NCBI GenBank assembly: GCA_963677625.2 | Contig: CAXXSW010000011.1 | Span: forward strand, 124,001 to 188,000 | Origin: UBA1351 sp963677625 | GTDB lineage: Bacteria; Bacillota; Clostridia; Lachnospirales; Vallitaleaceae | DNA: 64,000 nucleotides | Reading direction: 5' to 3' | Part shown: piece by piece, positions 8,906 through 18,100 of the stretch | Layout: each line of letters opens with the position of its first letter | Numbering within the stretch: the first letter of the stretch is position 1 | Program-made: the position numbers and the translations under genes | The notes under the pieces: model-generated | The model's input: the letters and a program-made list of their open reading frames with translations, nothing else | What the model was told of the DNA's origin: nothing | Database searches by the model: none

Positions 8906-10255
8906 ATGATACATCAATACAAAATAGACGACGTTAATATTGTCATCGATGTGAACAGTGGAGGCATTCATCTTTTTGATGATTGTTCTTATGACTATAT
9001 TGAACGATTGAACAGTGGAATGGATCATGCTGATATTGTTGACCAATTGGCCCAACAATATAGTGATGTTGATTTTACTGAAGTGAAAAACGAAATTGAT
9101 ACCCTAAGAACGGATGGAATGCTCTTTTCTCAAGGTGACTATGACCATGTTCTTGATGGGTTTGAGGATAGAGAAACAGTCGTTAAAGCCCTTTGTCTTC
9201 ATATAGCCCATGATTGTAACCTTAAATGCAAATATTGTTTTGCAGGTGAAGGAGAGTACCATGGTGATCGTTCCATGATGAGTCTTGACGTGGGAAAGAA
9301 GGCTATTGACTTTTTGGTAGCCAATTCTGGAAATCGAAAGAATTTGGAGATTGATTTTTTTGGTGGTGAGCCTCTCATGAATTTTGAGGTAGTCAAAGAG
9401 ATAGTCTATTATGCCAAATCCATAGAAGAGGAAAACAATAAAAATTTCCGCTTTACTATTACAACAAATGGGGTTCTTTTAGATGATGCTAAGATTAAAT
9501 TCATCAATGAACACATGTATAATGTTGTTCTTTCTTGTGATGGTAGAAAGGAAGTTCATGACTATATGAGACCTACATCTAATAGTAAGGGGTCTTATGA
9601 TGTTATTATGCCTAAGTTTAAGGATATTGTTTCTAAGAGAGAAGGTTCTTATTACATTCGTGGAACCTTTACCCATCATAATCTTGATTTCTCCAATGAC
9701 GTAATCAGTATGGCAGAGGAAGGCTTTGATTTGATTTCAGTTGAACCGGTTGTAGCTCCATTAGAAGCTGACTATGCCATTCAACCGGAGGACATAAAAA
9801 CGCTTATAGGTGAATATGAAGTTTTAGCTAAAGAAATGGTTAAGAGACAAAAGGCTGGGGACAGTTTCCAGTTTTTTCATTTTATGATTGATCTTACTGG
9901 AGGACCATGTGTCGCCAAACGATTAACTGGTTGCGGCGCGGGTTCAGAATATCTAGCAGTAACACCATTTGGAGACCTTTATCCATGTCATCAGTTTGTT
10001 GGTATGGAAGAGTTTAAAATGGGTACAGTAGATACCGGTGTAGAGAATATAGATTTACGTAAGGAATTTAAAGGGTGTAATGTTTTGGCCAAAGAAGAAT
10101 GTCAGTCTTGCTGGGCTAAATTTTATTGTAGCGGAGGCTGTATGGCAAATGCATACAACTATAACGGTTCAATTCAGTCTGTCTACGAAATGGGATGTGA
10201 CCTAGAGCGTAAACGAGTGGAATGTGCCATTTATCTTAAGGCTAAAGAAGTATAA
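8906..10255 (+). CDS. scfB: SCIFF radical-SAM maturase with SPASM domain
   Basis: A 449-aa enzyme. The N-terminal ~90 residues resemble a peptide-recognition (RRE-like) domain. The radical-SAM motif CNLKCKYC has Cys104, 108 and 111. The C-terminal SPASM region carries further cysteines (CGAGSEYLAVTPFGDLYPCH, CQSCWAKFYCSGGC, GCDLERKRVEC) for two auxiliary [4Fe-4S] clusters. It forms thioether bonds on the ScfA peptide. The start at 8906 follows AGGAAGG; an ATG six bases earlier is at once followed by TAA. Confidence 0.96.
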   Translation: MIHQYKIDDVNIVIDVNSGGIHLFDDCSYDYIERLNSGMDHADIVDQLAQQYSDVDFTEVKNEIDTLRTDGMLFSQGDYDHVLDGFEDRETVVKALCLHIAHDCNLKCKYCFAGEGEYHGDRSMMSLDVGKKAIDFLVANSGNRKNLEIDFFGGEPLMNFEVVKEIVYYAKSIEEENNKNFRFTITTNGVLLDDAKIKFINEHMYNVVLSCDGRKEVHDYMRPTSNSKGSYDVIMPKFKDIVSKREGSYYIRGTFTHHNLDFSNDVISMAEEGFDLISVEPVVAPLEADYAIQPEDIKTLIGEYEVLAKEMVKRQKAGDSFQFFHFMIDLTGGPCVAKRLTGCGAGSEYLAVTPFGDLYPCHQFVGMEEFKMGTVDTGVENIDLRKEFKGCNVLAKEECQSCWAKFYCSGGCMANAYNYNGSIQSVYEMGCDLERKRVECAIYLKAKEV

Positions 10256-10273
10256 TATCAGGAGGAAAGTAGC

Positions 10274-12442
10274 ATGAAAATCAAAAATCTGGTGATTCTG
10301 CTAGTGACATTAGCAGTAATAGGCGGTACGCTTTATATAGCGGCTAATGGTATTGGTGAGAATAAGACAGGTAGTGCAGAAGATATCAGTTTAGGTTTGG
10401 ACCTTGCAGGTGGTGTTAGCATTACTTATACAACTGTTAAAGATAACCCTACTGACCAGGAAATTAGTGATACAAAGTATAAACTAAATCAGCGTATTAC
10501 CCAAAGTGGATATACAGAAGGTGAAGTTTATATTGAAGGTAGGAAACGTATCAATGTTGATATTCCCAATGTTGATGACCCCAACAAAGTTCTTGAAGAA
10601 TTAGGCCAACCAGGTGACCTTAAATTTGTTGATGAAGATGGAAATGTCATTATTACAGGTAGTGATGTTAAGGATGCAAATGCACAACGAAATCCGGATG
10701 GTCGTGGATATATTGTTGAGTTGGTTTTAAATAATGCAGGAAAAGATAAGTTTTCAGAAGGCACAGCTGCCAATGTAGGAAAGACTATTGCAATTGTATA
10801 TAACGGAGAAGTATTAATGGCTCCTCGTGTAGGTAGTCAAATTGCTAATGGTGTAGCAAGTATCTCAGGTATGGGTACTTCAGAAGAAGCTTTTGACTTG
10901 GCTACTTATATTCGGATTGGTGCACTTCCTTTAGAACTTGAGGAATTATATTCGAGTGTGGTTGGTGCTAAGATGGGAGAAGATGCAATTAATACGTCCT
11001 TAACTGCTGGACTTATTGGTATTTTAATTGTTTTTGCTTTTATGATTGTATTCTATCGTTTACCAGGGGTCGCTGCATCAGTGGCTTTGGTCTTTTATGC
11101 GGGATTGGTCATTGTTCTCCTAAGTATATTTGGTATGACTTTAACCTTGCCAGGTATAGCGGGGATAATCTTATCAGTCGGTATGGCAGTTGATGCAAAT
11201 GTTATTATTTTCTCTAGAATAAAAGAAGAGATTGCCATGGGTAAAACTCTTCGAGCATCTGTTAAGGCTGGTTTTAAGAAAGCAACGACTGCTATAGTAG
11301 ATGGTAATGTGACAACGCTCATTGCTTCAGTGGTTCTTTATATTATGGGTACCGGTCCTGTAAGGGGATTTGCTCAGACCTTAGCACTTGGTATTATTGT
11401 ATCTATGTTCACAGCTCTAGTAATAACTAGAATTCTTTTGACTTCATTTGTTGCCTTAAAGATTACGAATAAGAAATTATATGGTATTGGTCATGATGCA
11501 AAAGTATTTGATATCATTGAGAGAAAAAGATTATGGTTTGGCATTTCAATTATAGTTATTGCCGCTGGTTTTGTCTTCATACCAGTAAATGCAGGTGCTA
11601 GAGATAATCTCTTAAACTTTGATATTGAATTTGCAGGTGGAACATCGACTTCTGTTACGACAGACACAGTGGTATATGAGAATGTTGAAGATTTACAAGC
11701 AGGACTTCTTGACCTTGTTGTTGAGACAACAGGTGATGATACCCCTCAAATGAATGTTGTCAGTGGTGTTAATGGACAAGGTCAATTTGTGATAAAGACG
11801 AAATCTTTAGATACAGACCAAGGCTTAGCTCTTCGTCGAGCTCTTCAGGAAAAACTGTCTATTGATTCGGAACAGATTATTTCCACTAACATCAGTGCAA
11901 CGATTTCTTCCGAAATGAGTCGGGATGCCATTATTGCAGTTATCATTGCTTCAATATTTATTTTGCTCTATGTAACCTTTAGGTTCCATGACTTTAGATT
12001 TGGTTTAGCAGCAGTAATTGCCTTAGTTCATGACGTGTTTGTTGTGTTTGCAGTTTACTCAATTCTCTTTATACCAATCAATAACTCTTTTGTAGCTGCT
12101 ATGTTGACCATTGTTGGTTATTCTATTAATGATACTATCGTACTCTTTGACCGTGTACGTGAAAACCAGAAATCCATGAAACGTGGAGATTATCGTGGTG
12201 TTATTAATAAGAGTATCTCCCAAACCATATCAAGATCTATCAATACTTCCTTGACTACATTCATCATGGTCTTTGTATTGAACCTACTTGGAGTTCCTGC
12301 TATTAAGGAATTTGCTTTGCCATTGATGGTTGGTATACTTAGTGGTACTTACTCTTCCATTTTCATAGCTAGTCCACTTTGGTATATGTTTAAGAAGAAG
12401 GAAGAAGCAAAGATACAAAAAGCTCATCCAGCATCTAATTAG
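10274..12442 (+). CDS. secDF: protein translocase SecDF (fused SecD and SecF)
   Basis: The 722-aa fusion drives late protein export using the proton gradient. The SecD half starts with one membrane segment, then the LGLDLAGGVSITY domain and an RND-like bundle (ALPLELEELYSSVVGAKMG ... VGMAVDANVIIFSRIKEE). The SecF half begins near residue 410 (RKRLWFGISIIVIAAG), has FDIEFAGGTS, and ends with GYSINDTIVLFDRVRENQ. AGGAGG precedes the ATG. It follows scfB by 18 bp, the standard clostridial order, and is probably co-transcribed with it. Confidence 0.96.
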   Translation: MKIKNLVILLVTLAVIGGTLYIAANGIGENKTGSAEDISLGLDLAGGVSITYTTVKDNPTDQEISDTKYKLNQRITQSGYTEGEVYIEGRKRINVDIPNVDDPNKVLEELGQPGDLKFVDEDGNVIITGSDVKDANAQRNPDGRGYIVELVLNNAGKDKFSEGTAANVGKTIAIVYNGEVLMAPRVGSQIANGVASISGMGTSEEAFDLATYIRIGALPLELEELYSSVVGAKMGEDAINTSLTAGLIGILIVFAFMIVFYRLPGVAASVALVFYAGLVIVLLSIFGMTLTLPGIAGIILSVGMAVDANVIIFSRIKEEIAMGKTLRASVKAGFKKATTAIVDGNVTTLIASVVLYIMGTGPVRGFAQTLALGIIVSMFTALVITRILLTSFVALKITNKKLYGIGHDAKVFDIIERKRLWFGISIIVIAAGFVFIPVNAGARDNLLNFDIEFAGGTSTSVTTDTVVYENVEDLQAGLLDLVVETTGDDTPQMNVVSGVNGQGQFVIKTKSLDTDQGLALRRALQEKLSIDSEQIISTNISATISSEMSRDAIIAVIIASIFILLYVTFRFHDFRFGLAAVIALVHDVFVVFAVYSILFIPINNSFVAAMLTIVGYSINDTIVLFDRVRENQKSMKRGDYRGVINKSISQTISRSINTSLTTFIMVFVLNLLGVPAIKEFALPLMVGILSGTYSSIFIASPLWYMFKKKEEAKIQKAHPASN

Positions 12443-12504
12443 GTAAGGGATGGAGTTACTATTGAATATTTTGTTCGTCATGTATAAAGAAAGACGGGAA
12501 CTTT

Positions 12505-14712
12505 ATGATTAAACCATTGATCATCAAAGAAAAGTTTATAGAAGAAAAAGATATAGAAACCTTCCGAAGTAGTTTAGCTTCGGAAGGTTTCTCCTTGACA
12601 CCCTTTATCGTTTCTATGTTACTAAGAAGAGGGATTAATACAATTGATAAAGCTAGAAGGTTTTTGAAACCTGGTCTTGAAACCATGCATGATCCCTTTT
12701 TAATGAAGGGGATGGATGTGGCTGTAAACTTGATTAAAGATCAGGTGAATAAGGGGAATCCAATCACAGTATATGGTGATTATGATGTGGATGGGGTTAC
12801 ATCAACATCTATTCTTTTTATGGCACTTCATAAGTGTGGAGCCAAAGTTGAGTACTATATACCGGATCGTATAGAGGAAGGTTATGGTATCAACAAGGAG
12901 GCGTTGACTGAGATTTACAAGCAAGGAAGTAAGCTAGTCATTAGTGTCGATACAGGCATTACCGCTGTCGAAGAGGTTGAACATGGACGTAGACTTGGAT
13001 TGGATATTATTATTACTGACCATCATGAATGTCAAGAAGTTATTCCAAAAGCTAATGCAGTTTTGAATCCTAAGCAAGAAGATTGTAACTATCCCTATGA
13101 TATGCTAGCAGGTGTAGGTGTTACCTATAAATTGGTTCAAGGTCTAGCTAAAGTCTTTGATTTGGATCAGGATTTTGTTTTGGATTTGCTTGAAATTGTT
13201 GCTGTAGGAACTATATCTGATTTGGTACCCTTACTTGATGAGAATCGAACTTTTGTTTATCAGGCCTTTAGGCGAATGAAGTCCATTAAGAATAATGGAT
13301 TGAAAAGCTTGGTTAAGGTTTCAGGTATTGATACAGGGAGGCTTACGGCAGGGTCTATCGGTTTTCAGATTGGTCCAAGGCTTAATGCTGCAGGTAGGCT
13401 TGGAGATGCTAAGCGTGGAGTTAGACTTTTTTTGAGTGAAGATCCAGACCAGGCTATGGGCATAGCTGAAGCTCTAAATCAGGAAAATTTAAATAGAAGA
13501 GCTATGGAAGAAGAAATTTTGATTCAGGCTGATCGTTTGGTAGAGGAAACGATTGATCTTAGTAAAAGCAAAGTGTTAGTGGTCGCTCATGAAGGATGGC
13601 ATCATGGTGTTATTGGAATAGTAGCATCAAGAATTTGTGAAAAATATTATCGTCCTACGATTTTGTTGGCCATTGAGGATGGAGTGGCTTCCGGTTCTGC
13701 AAGAAGTGTTGAAGGATTTTCTATATTTGATGCCTTATTATCAAGTAAGCATTTACTGAATAAGTTTGGTGGACATGAAATGGCAGCAGGTATGAGTCTA
13801 GAAGTATCGAAAATTGAAGAGCTTAGGAAGAACCTAAATGCCTATGCAAGGGAACATATGGAGCCTGATACATTGACGCCTAAAATTCAAGTTGAACAGC
13901 GAATCTTGCCCTCAGAGGTAAGTGTTGAATTTATTGAAAAGTTAGGAGTTTTGGAGCCCTATGGAATGGGTAATGAAGAACCTCGTTTCCTTATTGACGC
14001 TAAGGTGAAAACCACAACACTAATGGGTAAGGAATCCAATCATTTCAAGATGTCAGTTTCAGATAGTCTTGGAGAGATTGATGCAGTAGGATTTTATGCA
14101 CGAGAGTATTATGAAGAGCTGATTCCTGGTATGGAAGTTAATACTATAGGGACTTTTAATATTAATGAATGGAAGGGGTTTAAAAAACCTCAGGTTTTTA
14201 TTAAAGCTATTTCTTATCAGGAACAAGTGGAAATTGCCTTTGAGAAAGGTAAGCAGTTGAAGGATATCCTTTTTCCAAAAAAAAGAGCTAATGAGACTGG
14301 AGGAGAAATCAACCTTGAAGCATTTGAGGTGGATGGTGATGGCTCCATATGTCCTGTTACAAGTGATATGATCCAAGAAGTTGTGGCTTTTACTAGGGGA
14401 CATGGTCAGTTGGACTTTCGGGTAAATAGGGCTGTTTGCGCTACTGTATATAAGAACATAAAAGCAAGAGGTAGTGGCATACAGGCATATGGACTTGTTG
14501 ATTTAATGGGGCTTACTGAGATATCTAAAGACCTTAATAACGGAAAAACATATCTTGAAAATATGATAGTCGGACTTTTGTGTCTTAAGATTTTTGATGA
14601 GTTGAAATTAATAGTCTGCCTGAGGAAACAGGACAAGTTGTTAATTCGCTTGAATTTAGGTAAAAAAGTTGAATTACCAAAATCTACAATGTATAATAGT
14701 ATATGTTGTTAA
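12505..14712 (+). CDS. recJ: single-stranded-DNA-specific exonuclease RecJ
   Basis: A 735-aa DHH-family 5'-3' ssDNA exonuclease for recombination and repair. Motifs in order: DYDVDG (92-97), SVDTG, TDHHEC, GPRLNAAGRLGDA, HHGVIGIVASR, SGSARSVEGFSI, and the DHHA1 motif FGGHEMAAGMSL. An OB-fold region and a ~150-aa extension of unclear role follow. No strong ribosome site is seen before the ATG. Codons 18-29 contain a perfect 14-bp inverted repeat (reported separately). Confidence 0.93.
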   Translation: MIKPLIIKEKFIEEKDIETFRSSLASEGFSLTPFIVSMLLRRGINTIDKARRFLKPGLETMHDPFLMKGMDVAVNLIKDQVNKGNPITVYGDYDVDGVTSTSILFMALHKCGAKVEYYIPDRIEEGYGINKEALTEIYKQGSKLVISVDTGITAVEEVEHGRRLGLDIIITDHHECQEVIPKANAVLNPKQEDCNYPYDMLAGVGVTYKLVQGLAKVFDLDQDFVLDLLEIVAVGTISDLVPLLDENRTFVYQAFRRMKSIKNNGLKSLVKVSGIDTGRLTAGSIGFQIGPRLNAAGRLGDAKRGVRLFLSEDPDQAMGIAEALNQENLNRRAMEEEILIQADRLVEETIDLSKSKVLVVAHEGWHHGVIGIVASRICEKYYRPTILLAIEDGVASGSARSVEGFSIFDALLSSKHLLNKFGGHEMAAGMSLEVSKIEELRKNLNAYAREHMEPDTLTPKIQVEQRILPSEVSVEFIEKLGVLEPYGMGNEEPRFLIDAKVKTTTLMGKESNHFKMSVSDSLGEIDAVGFYAREYYEELIPGMEVNTIGTFNINEWKGFKKPQVFIKAISYQEQVEIAFEKGKQLKDILFPKKRANETGGEINLEAFEVDGDGSICPVTSDMIQEVVAFTRGHGQLDFRVNRAVCATVYKNIKARGSGIQAYGLVDLMGLTEISKDLNNGKTYLENMIVGLLCLKIFDELKLIVCLRKQDKLLIRLNLGKKVELPKSTMYNSICC
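12556..12591 (+). repeat. perfect 14-bp inverted repeat inside the recJ 5' coding region
   Basis: gaaaccttccgaag (12556-12569) and cttcggaaggtttc (12578-12591) pair perfectly around an 8-nt loop. There is no T-run, so it is not a classic terminator. It could slow translation or protect the mRNA. Confidence 0.8.
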
Positions 14713-14733
14713 TGAATATAAAGGAGAATAGCC

Positions 14734-15246
14734 ATGGATTTGAAGAATTTAATTAGAGATGTACACGACTTTCCAAAGGAAGGGATTGTATTTAAAGATA
14801 TTACCACTATTTTGCAAGATCCAGATGGTCTAAAAGAATCCATTGAGCAAATGCAATCTAAGTTGGAGGATGTTGATTTTGACATTGTTGTCGGACCCGA
14901 GTCTAGAGGATTTATTTTTGGGGTACCTCTTGCCTACAACTTACATAAAGGGTTTGTTCCTGTAAGAAAAGCAGGTAAATTACCATATAAAACAAAAGCA
15001 ATGACCTATGACCTGGAATATGGTACGGCTACTATTGAGATGCATGTAGATTCTATTAAACCTGGTGATAGGGTTGTTATTGTTGACGATTTACTAGCTA
15101 CTGGTGGAACCAGTGAAGCCATGGTTCAACTGATAGAAGATTTAGGTGGCCAAGTAGTAAAAATGGTGTTTTTGATAGAGTTATCATTTTTACCGGGAGG
15201 CGAAAAATTAAAGGACTATGATGTTGAAGCCTTAATTAAATACTAA
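14734..15246 (+). CDS. apt: adenine phosphoribosyltransferase
   Basis: A 170-aa type I phosphoribosyltransferase that salvages adenine to AMP. It shows the N-terminal IRDVHDFPKEGIVFKDIT signature, GPESRGFIFGVPLA, RKAGKLPYKT and the PRPP-binding VVIVDDLLATGGT. AAAGGAG precedes the ATG. It follows recJ by 21 bp and has its own terminator. Confidence 0.97.
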   Translation: MDLKNLIRDVHDFPKEGIVFKDITTILQDPDGLKESIEQMQSKLEDVDFDIVVGPESRGFIFGVPLAYNLHKGFVPVRKAGKLPYKTKAMTYDLEYGTATIEMHVDSIKPGDRVVIVDDLLATGGTSEAMVQLIEDLGGQVVKMVFLIELSFLPGGEKLKDYDVEALIKY

Positions 15247-15262
15247 GTATAGCGATTTTTAT

Positions 15263-15292
15263 GAAACAGGAGTATTTAACTCCTGTTTTTTC
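15263..15292 (+). terminator. terminator after apt
   Basis: aacaggagt/actcctgtt with a 5-nt loop and a T6 run (15264-15291). It separates the secDF-recJ-apt unit from rel. Confidence 0.85.
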
Positions 15293-15316
15293 GTTATTAT
15301 TTTTTTCTATAAATAT

Positions 15317-15345
15317 TTGCTTTTTTTTCAAAAACTTCATATAAT
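15317..15345 (+). promoter_or_regulatory. promoter of rel
   Basis: TTGCTT (15317-15322), 17-nt T-rich spacer, TATAAT (15340-15345). It starts the rel-dtd-MBL-hemZ transcript. Confidence 0.6.
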
Positions 15346-15401
15346 AAGAGATAATATCCCAATGACGGGACGTGTAAAAAAGGACAGGAAGTGGTGATGA
15401 T

Positions 15402-17612
15402 ATGCCAGAAAAAGCCTTTCAAGAATTAATTACAAAAATTAAAAAGTATCATCCTGCTGAGAATTTTGACTTAGTTGAAAAAGCTTACAATCTAGCTAGA
15501 GAAGCTCATGGAAAACAAGTCAGAAAATCTGGAGAACCTTATTTGATACATCCGGTTGCAGTAGCCAATATACTGGCAGAGCTGGAACTTGATAAGGAAT
15601 CCATAATCGCAGGAATTTTACACGATGTGGTGGAGGATACCGATTATACGGTTGAAGATATAAAAGAGATGTTTAATGAGGAAATAGCTCTTCTTGTTGA
15701 TGGTGTTACCAAGCTTGGAGCTATTTCCTATACATCCAAGGAAGAAATACAAGCTGAGAATTACCGGAAGATGTTTTTGGCTATGGCTAAGGATATTAGG
15801 GTTATTCTTATTAAACTTGCAGATAGGTTACATAATCTTAGAACCTTGATTTACATGCCTGAGCATAAGCAGAAAGAGAAAGCAAAGGAAACTTTAGATA
15901 TTTATGCTCCTCTTGCTCATCGTTTGGGGATTAGTAAGATCAAGGTTGAAATGGAAGACCTTGCCCTCAGATATTTGGATAAAGAGGCCTATTATGATAT
16001 TGTTGAGAAGATTAAACGAAAGCGTAGCGATCGAGAACGCTATATTAATTCTGTAGTTGAAAATGTTCGAGAACAGCTTGAGGAAGTTGGGATTGAAGCT
16101 GAAGTTTTTGGTAGACCTAAACATTTCTTTAGTATATATAAGAAAATGGTTAATCAGAATAAGACCATTGATCAAATCTATGATCTTTTCGCCGTTCGGG
16201 CAATTGTGGATTCTGTAAAGGACTGTTATGGTGTTCTTGGAATCATTCATGAACTGTATACCCCTGTACCAGGACGTTTTAAAGACTATATAGCTATGCC
16301 TAAACCAAATATGTATCAATCTCTCCATACGACTTTGATTGGACCAGAAGGAGAGCCTTTTGAGATGCAGATTAGGACTCTGGAAATGCATAGAACAGCA
16401 GAGTTTGGTATCGCAGCTCACTGGAAGTACAAAGAAGGTAAGACTGCCCAATCTATAGAAAGAAGTGAAGAGCAGAAGATTGATTGGCTTCGACAAATTC
16501 TTGAATGGCAGCGGGATATGTCCGATAATAAAGAATTTATGGATGTCCTTAAATCTGACCTTGATGTTTATAGTGACCAGGTTTATGCCTTTACACCAAG
16601 TGGAGATGTCATTAACCTACCAAAAGGATCGACACCGATTGATTTTGCTTATTATATTCATTCAGCTGTCGGTAATAAAATGGTTGGAGCAAGAGTTAAC
16701 GGTAAGATTGTTACTTTTGACTATAAGGTCCGTAATGGTGATAGGATAGAGATTATTACTTCTCAGAATTCCTCGGGACCGAGTCGTGATTGGCTAAAGG
16801 TGGTCAAGTCTTCACAAGCTAAGACAAAAATCAACCAATGGTTTAGAAAGCAATTTAAAGAAGAAAATATTACTAAGGGTAAAGACCTTATTGAGAAATA
16901 CGCCAAGACTAAGAATCTTCCATTGCCGAAATTGATGGAAGCTGAAGCCATGGAAATGGTTTATCGCAAATATGGATTTAAGGATTGGGATTCTGTTTGT
17001 GCTGCAGTTGGACATGGTGGGCTTAAAGAAGGCCAAATTGTTAATCGTCTTCAAGAACAATATAAGAAAAAGCATAAGGAAGAAGTACATCCTGAAGATA
17101 TTATTAAAGAAATTAATGAAAACAGTTCAAAGGTTACTTCCAAAAAATCCAAGAGTGGAATTATTGTAAAGGGTATTGAGGATTTGGCTGTTCGTTTCTC
17201 AAGATGTTGTTCACCGGTTCCGGGTGATGAGATTGTTGGTTTTATAACTAGGGGACGAGGCGTCTCTATTCATAGAACGGACTGTGTTAATATGATTAAT
17301 CTAACCGATGAAGAGAGAGCTAGACTTATTGAGGCGGAATGGCAATTTATTGAAAAAGTAGCCTCAAATATGCTTTATAAGGCTGAGTTACAGATAGATG
17401 CTGATGATAGGTCAGGTATGCTTGTTGATGTATCAAGAGTCCTAACTGATGAAGGAGTTCCTATTCGAAGCATGAACGCTAGAACGACCAATAATCATCG
17501 CTCTATATTTAATATAACCATAGAGATTAGAAATGCTGAACAGTTGAATATTATTACTAAGAAGTTATATAATATCAGTGGTGTTTATGATGTTATGAGA
17601 ACAAATAGTTAA
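15402..17612 (+). CDS. rel: bifunctional (p)ppGpp synthetase/hydrolase (Rel)
   Basis: A 736-aa long RelA/SpoT homologue. The hydrolase domain is intact (RKSGEPYLIHP, HDVVEDT at 74-80, ADRLHNLRTL), so it should degrade as well as make the alarmone. The synthetase domain follows (GRPKHFFSIYKKM, YDLFAVRAIV, MYQSLHTT, EMQIRT), then TGS (VYAFTPSGDVINLPKGSTPIDFAYYIHS), a Cys-containing helical region (RFSRCCSPVPGD) and a C-terminal ACT domain. AGGAAGTGG precedes the start. It heads the operon with dtd, 23 bp downstream. Confidence 0.97.
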   Translation: MPEKAFQELITKIKKYHPAENFDLVEKAYNLAREAHGKQVRKSGEPYLIHPVAVANILAELELDKESIIAGILHDVVEDTDYTVEDIKEMFNEEIALLVDGVTKLGAISYTSKEEIQAENYRKMFLAMAKDIRVILIKLADRLHNLRTLIYMPEHKQKEKAKETLDIYAPLAHRLGISKIKVEMEDLALRYLDKEAYYDIVEKIKRKRSDRERYINSVVENVREQLEEVGIEAEVFGRPKHFFSIYKKMVNQNKTIDQIYDLFAVRAIVDSVKDCYGVLGIIHELYTPVPGRFKDYIAMPKPNMYQSLHTTLIGPEGEPFEMQIRTLEMHRTAEFGIAAHWKYKEGKTAQSIERSEEQKIDWLRQILEWQRDMSDNKEFMDVLKSDLDVYSDQVYAFTPSGDVINLPKGSTPIDFAYYIHSAVGNKMVGARVNGKIVTFDYKVRNGDRIEIITSQNSSGPSRDWLKVVKSSQAKTKINQWFRKQFKEENITKGKDLIEKYAKTKNLPLPKLMEAEAMEMVYRKYGFKDWDSVCAAVGHGGLKEGQIVNRLQEQYKKKHKEEVHPEDIIKEINENSSKVTSKKSKSGIIVKGIEDLAVRFSRCCSPVPGDEIVGFITRGRGVSIHRTDCVNMINLTDEERARLIEAEWQFIEKVASNMLYKAELQIDADDRSGMLVDVSRVLTDEGVPIRSMNARTTNNHRSIFNITIEIRNAEQLNIITKKLYNISGVYDVMRTNS

Positions 17613-17635
17613 AACTAGAGTATATAGGTGGCTAG

Positions 17636-18085
17636 ATGAGAATTATAGTGCAGCGAACAAAAGAAGCTAGGGTCCTTGTTCACGGAAAAATTATCGGTGA
17701 AATTCGTAAGGGTTTGATGGTTCTGGTAGCTTTTGAAGAAAATGATACAGATACAGATTATGAGTATATAATCAAGAAGATACTGGGACTCAGAATTTTC
17801 GAAGACCAGGAAGGTAAAATGAACTTATCTGTTAGTGATATTTTTGGAGGTATTCTAGTCGTACCTAATTTTACTCTATATGGGGATGTTAGAAAGGGAT
17901 ATAGGCCATCTTTTTCGGCTTCATGCCCAGTTAGTTTGGCTAAGGGGTACTTTGAGCGATTTATGACGATGATGAGTAAAGCATTTCCCTTGGTTGAATC
18001 AGGTGAATTTCAAGCAGATATGGATATTGAACTTGTTAATGAAGGGCCTGTTACCATTATGTTGGACAGTAAGCGTTTATTTTAA
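17636..18085 (+). CDS. dtd: D-aminoacyl-tRNA deacylase
   Basis: The 149-aa enzyme frees tRNA from wrongly attached D-amino acids and glycine. The N-terminus MRIIVQRTKEARV and the C-terminal NEGPVTI (the Gly-cisPro motif region) fit DTD. The usual SQFTL motif reads PNFTLYGD here, and the GNRPSFS motif reads KGYRPSFS. The key Thr is kept but the flanking Ser-Gln is lost, so activity should not be taken for granted. The rel-dtd order is standard in Firmicutes. Confidence 0.9.
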   Translation: MRIIVQRTKEARVLVHGKIIGEIRKGLMVLVAFEENDTDTDYEYIIKKILGLRIFEDQEGKMNLSVSDIFGGILVVPNFTLYGDVRKGYRPSFSASCPVSLAKGYFERFMTMMSKAFPLVESGEFQADMDIELVNEGPVTIMLDSKRLF

Positions 18086-18100
18086 TTAGGGAAGTTTGAG

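Noticed and set aside
14059..14403. A 114-codon minus-strand frame inside recJ
   Set aside because: It is antisense to conserved coding sequence and its translation has no recognisable features.
15894..16496. A 200-codon open frame on the minus strand inside rel
   Set aside because: It is antisense to an unambiguous gene, has no ribosome site and no recognisable domain; it reflects the codon usage of rel.
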